64,000 bases of DNA from Caldanaerobius fijiensis DSM 17918 (GCF_900129075.1 NZ_FQVH01000003.1:1-64000), one strand, 5' to 3'. Counted from the first letter of the stretch, positions 53,100 through 62,888 are shown. The notes: a model not told the origin generated them from the letters alone. A program made the numbers and translations.

Positions 53100-54170
53100 G
53101 TGAGAGTGGCGATTGTTGGTGCTGGTATATCGGGGCTTGCATGTGCCCATGAGCTAGAGAGGCTTGGGATAAATCCCGTGATATTTGAGAGGCGTTTTAC
53201 AGTAGGAGATTTTCATCAACATTCTGGGGTCATACTAGGGATATTTACCAGACCGATACGTGACCTGTTTAGATATATTGAGGATAACTATGATATAACC
53301 CTTTTTCCTCTGAATAACGTCAACGAAATAACTGTGTATGGCCCGGGGCGAAAAACTGTAGTCAGGGGTGAAGGATTAGGGTATACATTTTTGAAAGGAC
53401 AGGATGAAAATTCTATTGAGAATCAGTTGAGGCGTTTGGTTAAGTCTAAGATTAATTTTAATATCCACGCAGATTATAGGGTTTTAAGCAAGGAATACGA
53501 CTATGTGGTTGTGGCATCGGGAAACCATCTCATAAGCAGCGATATAGGCATATGGCGGATGACGATGCACACCTTTATCAAAGGAGCTGTAATATTGGGG
53601 GATTTTAATCCTCAAGCCATGCACATGTGGTTTAATACCCGATTTGCCGGTTCAGGTTATGGTTATATGATACCTTTTGATAATAAGAGGGCGACATTGG
53701 GATTGGTGGTACCCCATATAAGCCAAGGCGATATAGATGAACACTGGGATCTTTTTTTAAAAACTATTAAACTTGATAATCCTATAGTTGAGACTTTTGA
53801 GCAAGATTTGGCGGTTGGGTACTGTACATCTCATATAATTGATAACATGTACTTTGTGGGCAATGCAGCGGGGCTTTTAAACCCTCTTTTGTGTTTTGGA
53901 ACGATTACGTCACTTTTAAGCGGTATATATGCGGCAAGAGCTATGGTTCAGAAAAAGGATTACGAAGATATGTTAAAGCCTCTTGTAAACCAGATTGCCG
54001 ATTTAACAACTTTTAGAAATTACATAGATAAGCTAGACGATAGGGGATTTGACAAGATTATAAGATTATTATCGGTGCCAGGAGTAAAACAGATGTTTTA
54101 TAACTCAAATGTGGATGTTTGGCGATTAGGAGCGAGGCTGCTGGGTTTAAAGAAGACTATACGAGATTAA
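53100..54170 (+). CDS. FAD/NAD(P)-binding oxidoreductase (second of a pair)
   Basis: A 356-aa paralogue of the preceding protein, alike along its length: VAIVGAGISGLACAHELE at the N-terminus, DYVVVASGNHL near residue 137, and NMYFVGNAAGLLNPLLCFG near 253. The C-termini also match (FRNYIDKLDDRGFDKIIRLL compared with FRKALDALTNRGFDFIVGLL). The start is GTG at 53100, with AAGGAG 11 nt upstream. The pair looks like a tandem duplication and may act as a heterodimer. Confidence 0.78.
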   Translation: MRVAIVGAGISGLACAHELERLGINPVIFERRFTVGDFHQHSGVILGIFTRPIRDLFRYIEDNYDITLFPLNNVNEITVYGPGRKTVVRGEGLGYTFLKGQDENSIENQLRRLVKSKINFNIHADYRVLSKEYDYVVVASGNHLISSDIGIWRMTMHTFIKGAVILGDFNPQAMHMWFNTRFAGSGYGYMIPFDNKRATLGLVVPHISQGDIDEHWDLFLKTIKLDNPIVETFEQDLAVGYCTSHIIDNMYFVGNAAGLLNPLLCFGTITSLLSGIYAARAMVQKKDYEDMLKPLVNQIADLTTFRNYIDKLDDRGFDKIIRLLSVPGVKQMFYNSNVDVWRLGARLLGLKKTIRD

Positions 54171-54240
54171 TTTTTGTAGCAATATAGATACTAATATGAT
54201 AAAATGAGAGCTAGAAGACATGGTTGAGGGAGGATTTTGG

Positions 54241-55605
54241 ATGGCCGCACTGTCATATATACTCAGCTTTAAGGCATACGTAATGCTTCCTATTGTCATA
54301 TTTATCATCGCATTGATGATATCTATAAAACCGGGTCAGGCTTTGATGTCATCTCTTACCCTGGGCGTAGGGCTTGCGGGTATCTTTATTGTAATAGATT
54401 TCCTTGTATCTAATGTGGGACCTGCCATAGGCAGCCTTATAAGTCACACGGGATTGAATTATCCGGTGCTGGATGTAGGTTGGCCTTCTCTGGCTGCTAT
54501 GGCGTGGGCTTCTGATATAGGTGTGGTTGCCATACCTATGGTGCTTTTAATCAATGCGATCATGATTTCGATGAATATGACCAGGACTATAGACGTAGAC
54601 ATATGGAACTACTGGCATTTCGTGTTATTAGGTGTTATGGTGAAAAAGGCCACAGGTAATTTTTACATGGCTGTGCTTGCTACCGCTGTCATTGCAATAA
54701 TAACGCTAAAGCTGGCAGATTGGACGGCGCCTTTTATTGAAAAACGTTTTGGATTTAAAGGAATATCAGTGCCTACGGTATCTGCCATCACGTTTTTCCC
54801 GATTGGCGTTATAGGAAATGCCGTAATCGAAAGGATACCATATATCAGAGATCTCCATGCTAATCCTGATACAATTAAAAAGCGATTTGGGGTATTGGGT
54901 GAACCTGTGATCATAGGCTTTGTCATAGGCGATTTTTTGGGTATTTTGGCTGGATACGATGTAAAAGGTATTCTTCAGTTGGGAGTGAGTCTGGCAGCAG
55001 TTATGGTGCTTTTGCCTGCTATGGCGGAAATACTTGTGAGAGGGCTTACTCCCATATCTGAGGGCATAAAGCGATTTATGGAGAGGAGGTTTCCAGGCAG
55101 GGATAAGTTGTATTTGAGCGTGGATCCTGCCCTTCTTTTGGGGAATACATCTGTTCTTGTGACAGGATTGTTGCTCATGCCCTTATCCATTGCGCTGGCT
55201 TTTGTTATACCGGGTAACAGGATAATACCACTGGCAGATTTAACCAATCTTATGACTACAATATCCATGGTGATTCTGGCTACTAACAGCAATGTGATTA
55301 GGGCGTTGATCATTGGCATACCTATTGTCATCATAGATCTTGTCATTTCATCGAGAATGGCTGCTTTTTTTACAAGCCTTATGCATCTCTACAAGGTTGC
55401 AGGGCAGAAAGGTTATAGTGGCCTTATGAGCAGTTTTACAGATGGAGGCAATCCGCTGCGATACTGGATTTTTGAGGTGTTTAAAGGGAATGTATTGGCA
55501 TACGCATCGTTACCCTTATTGGCGCTCCTGCTTTATGCATCGTGGTATGCGTATAAGAGATTTAAGAATAGTGAAAATAAAGGAGGAATTTCTGATTCTG
55601 TGTAG
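54241..55605 (+). CDS. PTS galactitol-type EIIC (GatC) membrane permease
   Basis: A 454-aa protein with about ten to twelve membrane helices of the GatC family. Marks are ISIKPGQALMSSLTLGVGLAG near residue 30 and VGWPSLAAMAWASDIG near 90. GatC is the membrane channel of the galactitol phosphotransferase system. No EIIA or EIIB gene is nearby, so it may use partners encoded elsewhere or work without PTS. The ATG at 54241 follows GAGGGAGG with 7-nt spacing; the ATG at 54220 precedes the ribosome site. Two sugar-enzyme genes follow. Confidence 0.83.
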   Translation: MAALSYILSFKAYVMLPIVIFIIALMISIKPGQALMSSLTLGVGLAGIFIVIDFLVSNVGPAIGSLISHTGLNYPVLDVGWPSLAAMAWASDIGVVAIPMVLLINAIMISMNMTRTIDVDIWNYWHFVLLGVMVKKATGNFYMAVLATAVIAIITLKLADWTAPFIEKRFGFKGISVPTVSAITFFPIGVIGNAVIERIPYIRDLHANPDTIKKRFGVLGEPVIIGFVIGDFLGILAGYDVKGILQLGVSLAAVMVLLPAMAEILVRGLTPISEGIKRFMERRFPGRDKLYLSVDPALLLGNTSVLVTGLLLMPLSIALAFVIPGNRIIPLADLTNLMTTISMVILATNSNVIRALIIGIPIVIIDLVISSRMAAFFTSLMHLYKVAGQKGYSGLMSSFTDGGNPLRYWIFEVFKGNVLAYASLPLLALLLYASWYAYKRFKNSENKGGISDSV

Positions 55606-55668
55606 AATAAAAATATAAGGTCATAAATATAATAGATTTGTTATGATACATACAGAAAGGGGATTTCT

Positions 55669-56634
55669 ATGAAGTTAGGTGTGTTTATGGTTTTATTTCA
55701 GGATAGGAAGCTGGAAGATGCCCTGGACCACATCGTGGAGTTGGGCGTGAATGTGGTAGAAGTTGGAGCGGGCGGATACCCCGGCAAGGCTCATTGCAAT
55801 CCCGCAGAATTGCTCAAAGATCCAGAGAGCATAAAGAAATTTAAAAAGGCTTTTGATGACAGAGGGGTAGAGATAAGCGCATTGAGCACCCATGGCAATC
55901 CGGTGCACCCCAACAAAGAGATTGCTAAAAAATTCGATGAAGATTTCAGAAATACGGTGCTTCTGGCAGAAAAACTGGGAGTTGACAGGGTCATTACGTT
56001 CTCGGGTTGCCCTGGAGATTCACCTACTTCTCAGTATCCCAACTGGGTCACATGTCCATGGCCGGAAGATTTTCTGAAGGTATTGGATTATCAGTGGAAT
56101 GAGGTATTGATTCCGTACTGGCAAGAGGCGGTCAAATTTGCCAATGAGCACGGTGTTAAGAGGATTGCACTGGAGATGCACCCTGGATTTTGCGTATACA
56201 ACCCTGAAACGCTGCTCAAATTAAGAAAGGCTGTGGGACCGACTATCGGTGCCAACTTTGATCCCAGCCATCTCTTCTGGCAGGGCATAGATCCTGTGGC
56301 AGCTATCAGGTATCTGGGCGATGCTATCTATTTCTTCCACGCAAAAGACACCAAGATAGATCCTATCAACACAGCTAGGATTGGCGTTCTCGATACAAAA
56401 CACTATAGCGATGAAATAAATAGGGCGTGGATATTCAGATCTGTAGGCTATGGCCATGATTATCAGGTCTGGAAGGATATCGTAAGCAATCTGAGAATGG
56501 TAGGGTATGACGATGTATTGAGCATAGAACACGAAGACAGCCTGTTTACTTCTGAAGAAGGTTTCAAGAAAGCAGTGGCGTTCTTAAAAGAGGTCATACC
56601 TTTTGAGGCAAAAGGCGGCATGTACTGGGCTTAA
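55669..56634 (+). CDS. Sugar-phosphate isomerase/epimerase-like TIM barrel
   Basis: A 321-aa protein of the xylose-isomerase-like/AP endonuclease 2 superfamily. Probable metal ligands are the Glu in IALEMHPGFC near residue 168, the Asp and His in NFDPSHLFWQG near 202, the His in YFFHAKDTK near 224 and the Glu in LSIEHEDS near 288. It would isomerise or epimerise a sugar or inositol compound in the cytosol. AAAGGGGA precedes the ATG. The neighbouring GatC transporter and epimerase suggest a sugar-use cluster; the substrate is unknown. Confidence 0.8.
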   Translation: MKLGVFMVLFQDRKLEDALDHIVELGVNVVEVGAGGYPGKAHCNPAELLKDPESIKKFKKAFDDRGVEISALSTHGNPVHPNKEIAKKFDEDFRNTVLLAEKLGVDRVITFSGCPGDSPTSQYPNWVTCPWPEDFLKVLDYQWNEVLIPYWQEAVKFANEHGVKRIALEMHPGFCVYNPETLLKLRKAVGPTIGANFDPSHLFWQGIDPVAAIRYLGDAIYFFHAKDTKIDPINTARIGVLDTKHYSDEINRAWIFRSVGYGHDYQVWKDIVSNLRMVGYDDVLSIEHEDSLFTSEEGFKKAVAFLKEVIPFEAKGGMYWA

Positions 56635-56669
56635 CAGCCCAGTTTTTCCTTATTAAAGGGGGTGTATTG

Positions 56670-57743
56670 ATGAAAATTTTTGGAGAAGAGCTCAGCGCGC
56701 AAGAATTGAAAAAGTACTTTGGCGACATGTCCCAAATAGCTGACATAAGGCGCTGCATCATATCTGAGGGTCGAGCCACAGGAACAGATATCTTTGATGT
56801 CAAAACCGGAAGCGGCCTTGTTTATACGGTACTCCCCAACAGGGGTATGGATATAGCAGATGCAAGCTACAAGGGAGTGCCTTTAAGTTTTATTAGTAAG
56901 ACTGGTATAGTCTCATCTCAATATTATGCATCAGAGAGCACGGGATTTCTTAGAAACTTCTTTGGTGGCCTTTTGACCACTTGTGGGCTTATGAATGCGG
57001 GTCCCCAGTGTGAAGTGGATGGGGAGATGCACAGGATGCATGGTCGTATTTCCAATACGCCGGCATATCAGGTGGGGTATCAGTGCTCCTGGGTTGGGGA
57101 TGAATATGAGCTGATGATGCAGGGCACTGTGAAAGAATCAAGGCTTTTTGGAGAAAATTTAACGCTGAAGCGGACCATAGTGTCCCGCCTAGGGCAAAGC
57201 GTCATTAAAATCCACGACGTCATAACAAATGAAGGCTTTGATGACACACCTTTTATGCTTTTATACCACATGAACCTGGGATATCCGGTGGTAAGCAGAC
57301 ATTCGCTATTTATAGTTCCTTCCAGGAATGTGGTGGCGAGGGATGAAGAGGCAAAAAAAGGGATAGATGATTGGGAAAGGATGCAGGATCCTACCCATGG
57401 TTATAGAGAACAGGTGTTTTTTCACGATCTGGCATCCGATGCTGATGGAAATACATTATATGGCGTCATAAATGAGAAGCTATCCATGGGCGTTTATTTT
57501 CGCATAAATAAGAACCAGCTGCCGTGCTTTACTCAATGGAAAATGATGGGCGAGCAGGATTATACGTTGGGTCTGGAGCCGGGAGTAAATATACCTGAGG
57601 GGCGATTAGCTGCACATAATAATGGACATTTGAAGGTCTTGAAACCCCAGGAAGAGTACGTAGTAGACATAGAATTTGGTGTAATCGAGGGGCCAGATGC
57701 CATAGAGGACTTTAAACACCGCGTCAAAAGCTTGATGAAATAA
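56670..57743 (+). CDS. DUF4432-type aldose epimerase-like protein
   Basis: A 357-aa protein with the galactose mutarotase-like beta fold of the DUF4432 group. Marks are LPNRGMDIADASYKGVPL near residue 52, GGLLTTCGLMNAGPQ near 93, HGRISNTPAYQ near 118 and LLYHMNLGYPV near 192. His and Glu positions could act in ring opening of a sugar. It lies 35 nt after the TIM-barrel gene, so both probably act on one sugar. The ATG at 56670 is favoured by AAAGGGGG upstream over TTG 56667. Confidence 0.8.
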   Translation: MKIFGEELSAQELKKYFGDMSQIADIRRCIISEGRATGTDIFDVKTGSGLVYTVLPNRGMDIADASYKGVPLSFISKTGIVSSQYYASESTGFLRNFFGGLLTTCGLMNAGPQCEVDGEMHRMHGRISNTPAYQVGYQCSWVGDEYELMMQGTVKESRLFGENLTLKRTIVSRLGQSVIKIHDVITNEGFDDTPFMLLYHMNLGYPVVSRHSLFIVPSRNVVARDEEAKKGIDDWERMQDPTHGYREQVFFHDLASDADGNTLYGVINEKLSMGVYFRINKNQLPCFTQWKMMGEQDYTLGLEPGVNIPEGRLAAHNNGHLKVLKPQEEYVVDIEFGVIEGPDAIEDFKHRVKSLMK

Positions 57744-57755
57744 AGTGTACCAAAA

Positions 57756-57785
57756 AAAAAGAAGGCTATGAAGGCCTTCTTTTTA
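57756..57785 (+). terminator. Terminator of the sugar cluster
   Basis: AAAAAGAAGGC-TATGAAG-GCCTTCTTTTT followed by AATTT; a clear stem with A and T flanks. Confidence 0.85.
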
Positions 57786-57805
57786 ATTTATCTGATTTTA
57801 TTTGA

Positions 57806-57835
57806 TTGTATTAGTTATAAAGTAAATGGTATAAT
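57806..57835 (+). promoter_or_regulatory. Sigma-A promoter before recD2
   Basis: TTGTAT (57806-57811), 18-bp spacer, TATAAT (57830-57835). Confidence 0.6.
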
Positions 57836-57865
57836 GTCATTGGAGAAAACAGACGGGTGATAAAA

Positions 57866-60082
57866 ATGGTTGAGTTGAATGGCTTGGTAAATGAGGTGAT
57901 CTTTCACAATAAATCTAATGGTTACACCGTCCTGGAACTTTCGTGCGAAGATGGTGAAGTGGTATGTGTTGGGACTATGCCCATGATAAGTGAGGGTTCA
58001 GAGATAACAGTAGAAGGCGAATGGACTGTTCATCCCGATTATGGGCAACAGCTAAGGGTGTACAGGTATAAAACAGCGGTATCCAAGACCAGATCCGGTC
58101 TTATTAGATATCTATCTTCAGGGCTTATACCAGGAATAGGTAAATCATTGGCAGAAAAAATTGTGGAAAAATTCAAAGAGGATACTATTGATATCATAAC
58201 AGAGCACCCCGAAAAACTGTTGGAGATAAAGGGTATAGGCGAATCCAGGATTAAGGATATATCCAGGGCTTTAACTGAACAAAGGGAGATCATGAGGCTT
58301 TACGAATTCCTGTATCAATACGATATAAGCCCGAATTTTGCGGTTAAGATATACAAGACCTATGGCCAGGACAGCTTAAATATAATAAAGCAAAATCCGT
58401 ATCGATTGTGTATAGATATACCAGGGCTGGGTTTTACCAGGGTAGACCGGATAGGGCTCAGCCTGGGTATCGCACAGGATGATGTCAACAGGGTGGCATC
58501 CTGTGCCCGGTATGTCCTCATGCAGTCATGTGTAAACGGTCATACGTATTTGCCTGAGGATGTGCTACGCGAGCTGGTCAACCAGTATATTCCCGTAACC
58601 GAAGAGCGCTTAGGCGAAGCGCTGACAGATCTATTCAGACAAGGACAGGTGACCTTTGATACTATAGACGGCAAGGCGGTTATTTACTATGCACCTTTTT
58701 ATCAGGCAGAAGTCAATGTCAGCAAAAAGCTTTTTGAAATGGCCGTGACCGAGGTCGAGGAATTGCCCGTAGATTTTGGCAAAACATTGGATAAAGTGGC
58801 TTCAGAGACAGGTATACATCTCTCAAATCAGCAGAAGGAAGCGGTTATCCAGTCATTTAAAAACGGTGTCTTGATTATAACGGGAGGGCCTGGTACAGGT
58901 AAAACCACAATCATCAATTATATAATACGAATATACGAGGGATTTAACAAAAAGGTGGCTTTAGCAGCTCCTACAGGTAGAGCTGCTAAACGCATGACCG
59001 AAGCCACAGGGAAAGAGGCAAAAACCATTCACAGGCTGCTTGAATATGGTAAAAAAGATGATGACGAGGATGATATCATCTCAGGAGGTTTTTTTCATAA
59101 AAATGAGAGCGATCAACTGGATTTTGACGTGATAATAATCGATGAAATGTCCATGGTCGACATACTCCTTATGAATAACCTTTTAAAAGCGGTTAAACCT
59201 GGGACCAGATTGATACTTGTAGGAGATGCAGATCAGCTGCCATCGGTGGGCGCTGGCGATGTATTAAGGGATATGATAAACTGTGGTATTATACCTGTTA
59301 TAAGGCTTGAAGAAATTTTTCGCCAGGCCCAGCAGAGCCTTATTGTAGTAAATGCTCACAGGATAAATCGCGGCTATATGCCTATTTTTAATGATAGAGA
59401 TAACGACTTTTTCTTTATAAAGAGGTCTACGCAACAGGAAGTACTTGACGAGATAATAGATTTAGTGAAAAATAGGTTGCCCAGGGCCTATGGATTTGAC
59501 CCTTTAAAGGATATACAGGTACTGTGTCCTATGAAAAAAGGCGTTGTAAGTGTTTTTAATCTGAATGCGCAGCTTCAAAAAGCTTTAAATCCTAATAGCA
59601 GGTATCGAAAGGATATGGATTTCGCTGTTGGGGATAAAGTCATGCAGATAAGAAATAACTACGATATAGAATGGGAAAAACCCAATGGAGAAAAAGGTAC
59701 AGGTGTGTACAACGGAGATATAGGTTATGTTGAGCAGATAGATTTAGATGGGCAATATCTTACTGTGATTTTTGACGATGAGCGCAGGGTGCACTTTGAC
59801 TTTTATATGTTAGAGGATTTGATGCTGGCATATGCTATTACCATCCACAAAAGCCAGGGCAGCGAATTTCCTGCCGTCATCATACCTGTTACATGGGGGC
59901 CAAAGGTCCTTTTGACGAGAAACCTTCTCTACACAGCTGTGACCAGGGCCAAAAAGCTGGTGGTACTTGTGGGACAGGAAAGGTATATAAAGGAAATGGT
60001 GGATAACGATATGATCGCATCCCGGTATTCAGGTCTTTGTCATAGGCTTAAAAAAGGCATTTTGGTGGTGGAGAGAAGGTGA
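57866..60082 (+). CDS. recD2: RecD2 5'-3' DNA helicase
   Basis: A 738-aa SF1B helicase with the extended RecD2 N-terminus (OB-like plus HhH region: PGIGKSLAEKIVEKF near residue 88 and IKGIGESRIKDI near 120). Helicase motifs are I GGPGTGKTTIIN near 342, II IIDEMSMVD near 423, III GDADQLPSVGAGD near 452, the late motif TIHKSQGSEFPAV near 655 and VI LYTAVTRAKK near 687. RecD2 acts in repair and replication outside RecBCD. The ATG at 57866 follows CGGGTGA; a GTG at 57857 is also possible. It overlaps comFA by 4 nt. Confidence 0.92.
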   Translation: MVELNGLVNEVIFHNKSNGYTVLELSCEDGEVVCVGTMPMISEGSEITVEGEWTVHPDYGQQLRVYRYKTAVSKTRSGLIRYLSSGLIPGIGKSLAEKIVEKFKEDTIDIITEHPEKLLEIKGIGESRIKDISRALTEQREIMRLYEFLYQYDISPNFAVKIYKTYGQDSLNIIKQNPYRLCIDIPGLGFTRVDRIGLSLGIAQDDVNRVASCARYVLMQSCVNGHTYLPEDVLRELVNQYIPVTEERLGEALTDLFRQGQVTFDTIDGKAVIYYAPFYQAEVNVSKKLFEMAVTEVEELPVDFGKTLDKVASETGIHLSNQQKEAVIQSFKNGVLIITGGPGTGKTTIINYIIRIYEGFNKKVALAAPTGRAAKRMTEATGKEAKTIHRLLEYGKKDDDEDDIISGGFFHKNESDQLDFDVIIIDEMSMVDILLMNNLLKAVKPGTRLILVGDADQLPSVGAGDVLRDMINCGIIPVIRLEEIFRQAQQSLIVVNAHRINRGYMPIFNDRDNDFFFIKRSTQQEVLDEIIDLVKNRLPRAYGFDPLKDIQVLCPMKKGVVSVFNLNAQLQKALNPNSRYRKDMDFAVGDKVMQIRNNYDIEWEKPNGEKGTGVYNGDIGYVEQIDLDGQYLTVIFDDERRVHFDFYMLEDLMLAYAITIHKSQGSEFPAVIIPVTWGPKVLLTRNLLYTAVTRAKKLVVLVGQERYIKEMVDNDMIASRYSGLCHRLKKGILVVERR

Positions 60083-61767
60083 AGTATGCTATTTATGCCG
60101 CGTATGATGGCGATACTGTTGAGTACAGATATACCCACGATATTCGCGTGGACGAAGCTTTTTATTCCGGTAAATTTACCGTTGAGCGGATCTCACCTTA
60201 CATGCCTATAGGCTATGCTGATTATTTGCTGCGTGAAATTTGCAGCAAACCAGGCTTTGTGTTGCGTTTTTTAAAGAAGGCTGTAAGACAAGAAGTTCGC
60301 GACAGGGCTATGAGAATAAAAAGACGCGTTGAAGAGCTTAAGATATCCTGTATTGATGTAAGTGGCAGCGGATACTGGATTGATGAAGGTATTCAAGGTG
60401 AGATTTTGGGTGTTGTTAAAGGAAAAGCATTGCTTTTAGATGAGATTAAATCCCGTTTGCCCTACGATGAAAAAACCCTTTGCGATAATCTGCAGGTGCT
60501 TCATCTCAAGGGAGAGCTGGATATAATACCCTCTATAAGGATGTGTTCAGATGGGTATACGTGTCAGCGCTGTGGATCTCATGAAGTGTTTAAGTATTCG
60601 TGCCAGAGATGTGGAAATGAATGCGTGTATTGTGAAGAGTGCCTGATAATGGGTAGAACCCTTTTTTGTCAGCCTTATATCCTGTGTCCTGGGAGAAACG
60701 GCAGCGGCGTTTATCGTGAGGTAAAACTTGATATGCCTGTAAGGTTGACACCTGCTCAGATAAGCGCTTCTGAGGAAGTGCGAAGGTTCATAGAGGGAAC
60801 AGATAGAGAAGCTTTAGTATGGGCTGCATGTGGAGCTGGCAAGACAGAGGTCACCTTTGACGGCATAAGGGAAGCGCTATCATGGGGTAATAAGGTCTTA
60901 TACGCGGTTCCAAGGAGAGACGTGGTTATAGAGCTTTCACAGAGATTTAAAAAGGCTTTTCCTGACGAAAAGATTGCGGTTTTATATGGAGGCAGCGAAA
61001 AGACTTCGTCAGATTTTACTATAGCGACTACTCATCAGGTGATGAGGTATTACGAGGAGTTTGATCTGGTGATATTGGATGAGGTGGACGCATTTCCCTA
61101 TGATGGAAACGATATGCTGGAGATGGCTGTAAGGCGCTCTATGAAGAGAGACGGGAAGCTTTTATATATGACGGCTACACCTCCCGTAGGATTATATAGA
61201 GCGTATAAAAGAGGTAAAATAAAGGGCATTTTAATACCCGCGAGACATCATGGGCACCCATTGCCTGTACCCACCATTTTAAAGGCTAATATTGATGAAA
61301 ATATGTCGGCATTGCCCAAAAGTATTTGTAGTTTCTTAGAAAAGTGTGTAAAATTAAATAAAAGGGTGATTGTATTTGTTCCCACTGTTAACTTGTCTAT
61401 AAAAATTGCAGAGATTATCAAAAATATGGGAATTGATGCTGATTATGTCTATTCAAAAGACCCAAAAAGGGATGTAAAGCGCAAAAGATTCTACAACGGG
61501 CAGCTACCTGTGATTGTGGCCACTACTGTCATGGAAAGGGGCATTACAGTAGAAGGGGTGCAGGTTATTGTCTTATTTGCCGATTATAATAATGTGTTTG
61601 ATGAAAGAACTCTTGTGCAGATGGCAGGTAGGGTTGGCAGAACTGAAAGCTGTAGTACAGGGGATGTGTTGTTTGTTTCCAGGACTATTACCGAGGAAAT
61701 GAGCACAGCTATAGAGATGATTGAGCATATGAATAGAGTGGCTATAAAAAAGGGGTACGTGATATGA
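60079..61767 (+). CDS. comFA: ComFA-like DEAD-box ATPase
   Basis: A 562-aa SF2 protein. A four-cysteine zinc-finger region (TCQRCGSHE, SCQRCGNE, CVYCEEC; residues about 157-190) precedes the helicase core. Walker A ACGAGKTEVTF is near residue 253, motif II VILDEVDAFPYD near 333, motif III LYMTATPPVG near 363, and QMAGRVGRTE near 514 is the motif VI region. ComFA drives single-stranded DNA uptake in transformation with ComFC. The start is GTG at 60079, overlapping the recD2 stop, and the end overlaps comFC by 4 nt. Confidence 0.87.
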   Translation: MKYAIYAAYDGDTVEYRYTHDIRVDEAFYSGKFTVERISPYMPIGYADYLLREICSKPGFVLRFLKKAVRQEVRDRAMRIKRRVEELKISCIDVSGSGYWIDEGIQGEILGVVKGKALLLDEIKSRLPYDEKTLCDNLQVLHLKGELDIIPSIRMCSDGYTCQRCGSHEVFKYSCQRCGNECVYCEECLIMGRTLFCQPYILCPGRNGSGVYREVKLDMPVRLTPAQISASEEVRRFIEGTDREALVWAACGAGKTEVTFDGIREALSWGNKVLYAVPRRDVVIELSQRFKKAFPDEKIAVLYGGSEKTSSDFTIATTHQVMRYYEEFDLVILDEVDAFPYDGNDMLEMAVRRSMKRDGKLLYMTATPPVGLYRAYKRGKIKGILIPARHHGHPLPVPTILKANIDENMSALPKSICSFLEKCVKLNKRVIVFVPTVNLSIKIAEIIKNMGIDADYVYSKDPKRDVKRKRFYNGQLPVIVATTVMERGITVEGVQVIVLFADYNNVFDERTLVQMAGRVGRTESCSTGDVLFVSRTITEEMSTAIEMIEHMNRVAIKKGYVI

Positions 61768-62456
61768 ACTTTATGGATATAATCTACCCTGTTAGAAGAT
61801 GCCCATTATGTGGCAACAAGGTTTTTAAATATGGCCTTTGCAAAAGCTGCCTTGAGGAAATGGAATTTATAAAAGACAGGATTTGCATGGTTTGTGGGAA
61901 ACCTCTTGGTGACAACTATGAGGGAGACGTGTGCCCTGATTGCATCGGCGGGAGGAGCTTTGATAAAGCCCGCAGCGCGTTGGTTTATAACGAGCGTCTT
62001 CACGACATGGTGTATCTATTTAAATACAAGGGTAAACTGGACATGGCTGAACCCTTTGGGAAAATGATGGTGGACGTGCTTAAATCGTGGAATCCTGATG
62101 TAGATGTGATAATTCCTGTGCCAATGCATCCCGAGAGACTTGCGCAGAGGGGATATAATCAGGCATATCTGCTGGCGAGAGTAGTAAGCAGGATTTCAAG
62201 GTTGCCTTTGAGAGAGGATCTTGTCAGGATAAAACACACCAGTGTTCAAGCTAAATTAGATAAGCTTGAAAGGTTTGACAACATGAAAGGAGCATTTTGT
62301 ATAAAAGGTGGAGAAAAAATTTGTTGTGATAATGTACTTTTAATTGACGATATTTTGACGACAGGTGCTACGGCTGATGCTGCTTCTTCTATTTTAAAAG
62401 CAGGAGGAGCACATAAGGTTTACGTTTTAACCCTGGCGACAGGTAGAAATACGTAG
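61764..62456 (+). CDS. comFC: ComFC-like phosphoribosyltransferase
   Basis: A 230-aa protein with N-terminal zinc-binding Cys pairs (CPLCGNKV, CKSC, CMVCGKPL, CPDC; residues about 11-60) and a C-terminal phosphoribosyltransferase fold. The PRPP loop is VLLIDDILTTGATADAA near residue 192. It is paired with ComFA and takes part in natural transformation. The ATG overlaps comFA by 4 nt. GNT-type purine salvage enzymes share the fold, but the zinc region marks ComFC. Confidence 0.9.
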   Translation: MNFMDIIYPVRRCPLCGNKVFKYGLCKSCLEEMEFIKDRICMVCGKPLGDNYEGDVCPDCIGGRSFDKARSALVYNERLHDMVYLFKYKGKLDMAEPFGKMMVDVLKSWNPDVDVIIPVPMHPERLAQRGYNQAYLLARVVSRISRLPLREDLVRIKHTSVQAKLDKLERFDNMKGAFCIKGGEKICCDNVLLIDDILTTGATADAASSILKAGGAHKVYVLTLATGRNT

Positions 62457-62471
62457 TGGAGGTGTTTTGCT

Positions 62472-62885
62472 ATGGAACTCAGGAATTGTGCAAGGTGTGG
62501 GAAGCTGTTTTTGTATAGGGGAAGTCCTTATTGTCCGGAATGCCAGAAGTTAGATGAGGAGGATTTTGCAAAGGTAAAGGATTATCTATATGAAAATCCT
62601 GGGGCGTCAGTGATGGAAGTATCGGAAGCTACACAAGTATCGCCCGATAAGGTATTGCGGTATTTAAAGGAAGGTAGATTAGAACTTACGTCAGAGCAAG
62701 ATAGCATTTTATTAAGATGCGAACGCTGCGGAAAACCCATACGAACGGGGAGATATTGTGAGACATGCATAGCTGAAATAAGCAAGGGTTTGAGAAAAGG
62801 TTTAGAAACTCGTTTGAAAAGCACAAAGGATAATGAGAGGCTTTATATAGAAGATAGGATAAAAAACAGGAGAAATTCCGATTGA
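62472..62885 (+). CDS. yvyF: YvyF-like flagellar-region zinc protein
   Basis: A 137-aa protein with two Cys pairs at each end: NCARCGKLF with YCPECQKL (residues about 5-25) and LLRCERCGKPI with YCETCIAEI (about 81-101). A helix-turn-helix-like segment lies between (VMEVSEATQVSPDKVLRYL). It matches YvyF (TIGR03826), found between comFC and flgM in Firmicutes. Its role in flagellar gene expression is not settled. GGAGGTG precedes the ATG. Confidence 0.85.
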   Translation: MELRNCARCGKLFLYRGSPYCPECQKLDEEDFAKVKDYLYENPGASVMEVSEATQVSPDKVLRYLKEGRLELTSEQDSILLRCERCGKPIRTGRYCETCIAEISKGLRKGLETRLKSTKDNERLYIEDRIKNRRNSD

Positions 62886-62888
62886 CAC

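Noticed and set aside
55655-55672. Hairpin AGAAA-GGGGA-TTTCT over the ribosome site of the TIM-barrel gene
   Set aside because: Only five A/T-rich pairs; too weak to count as another ribosome-site switch.
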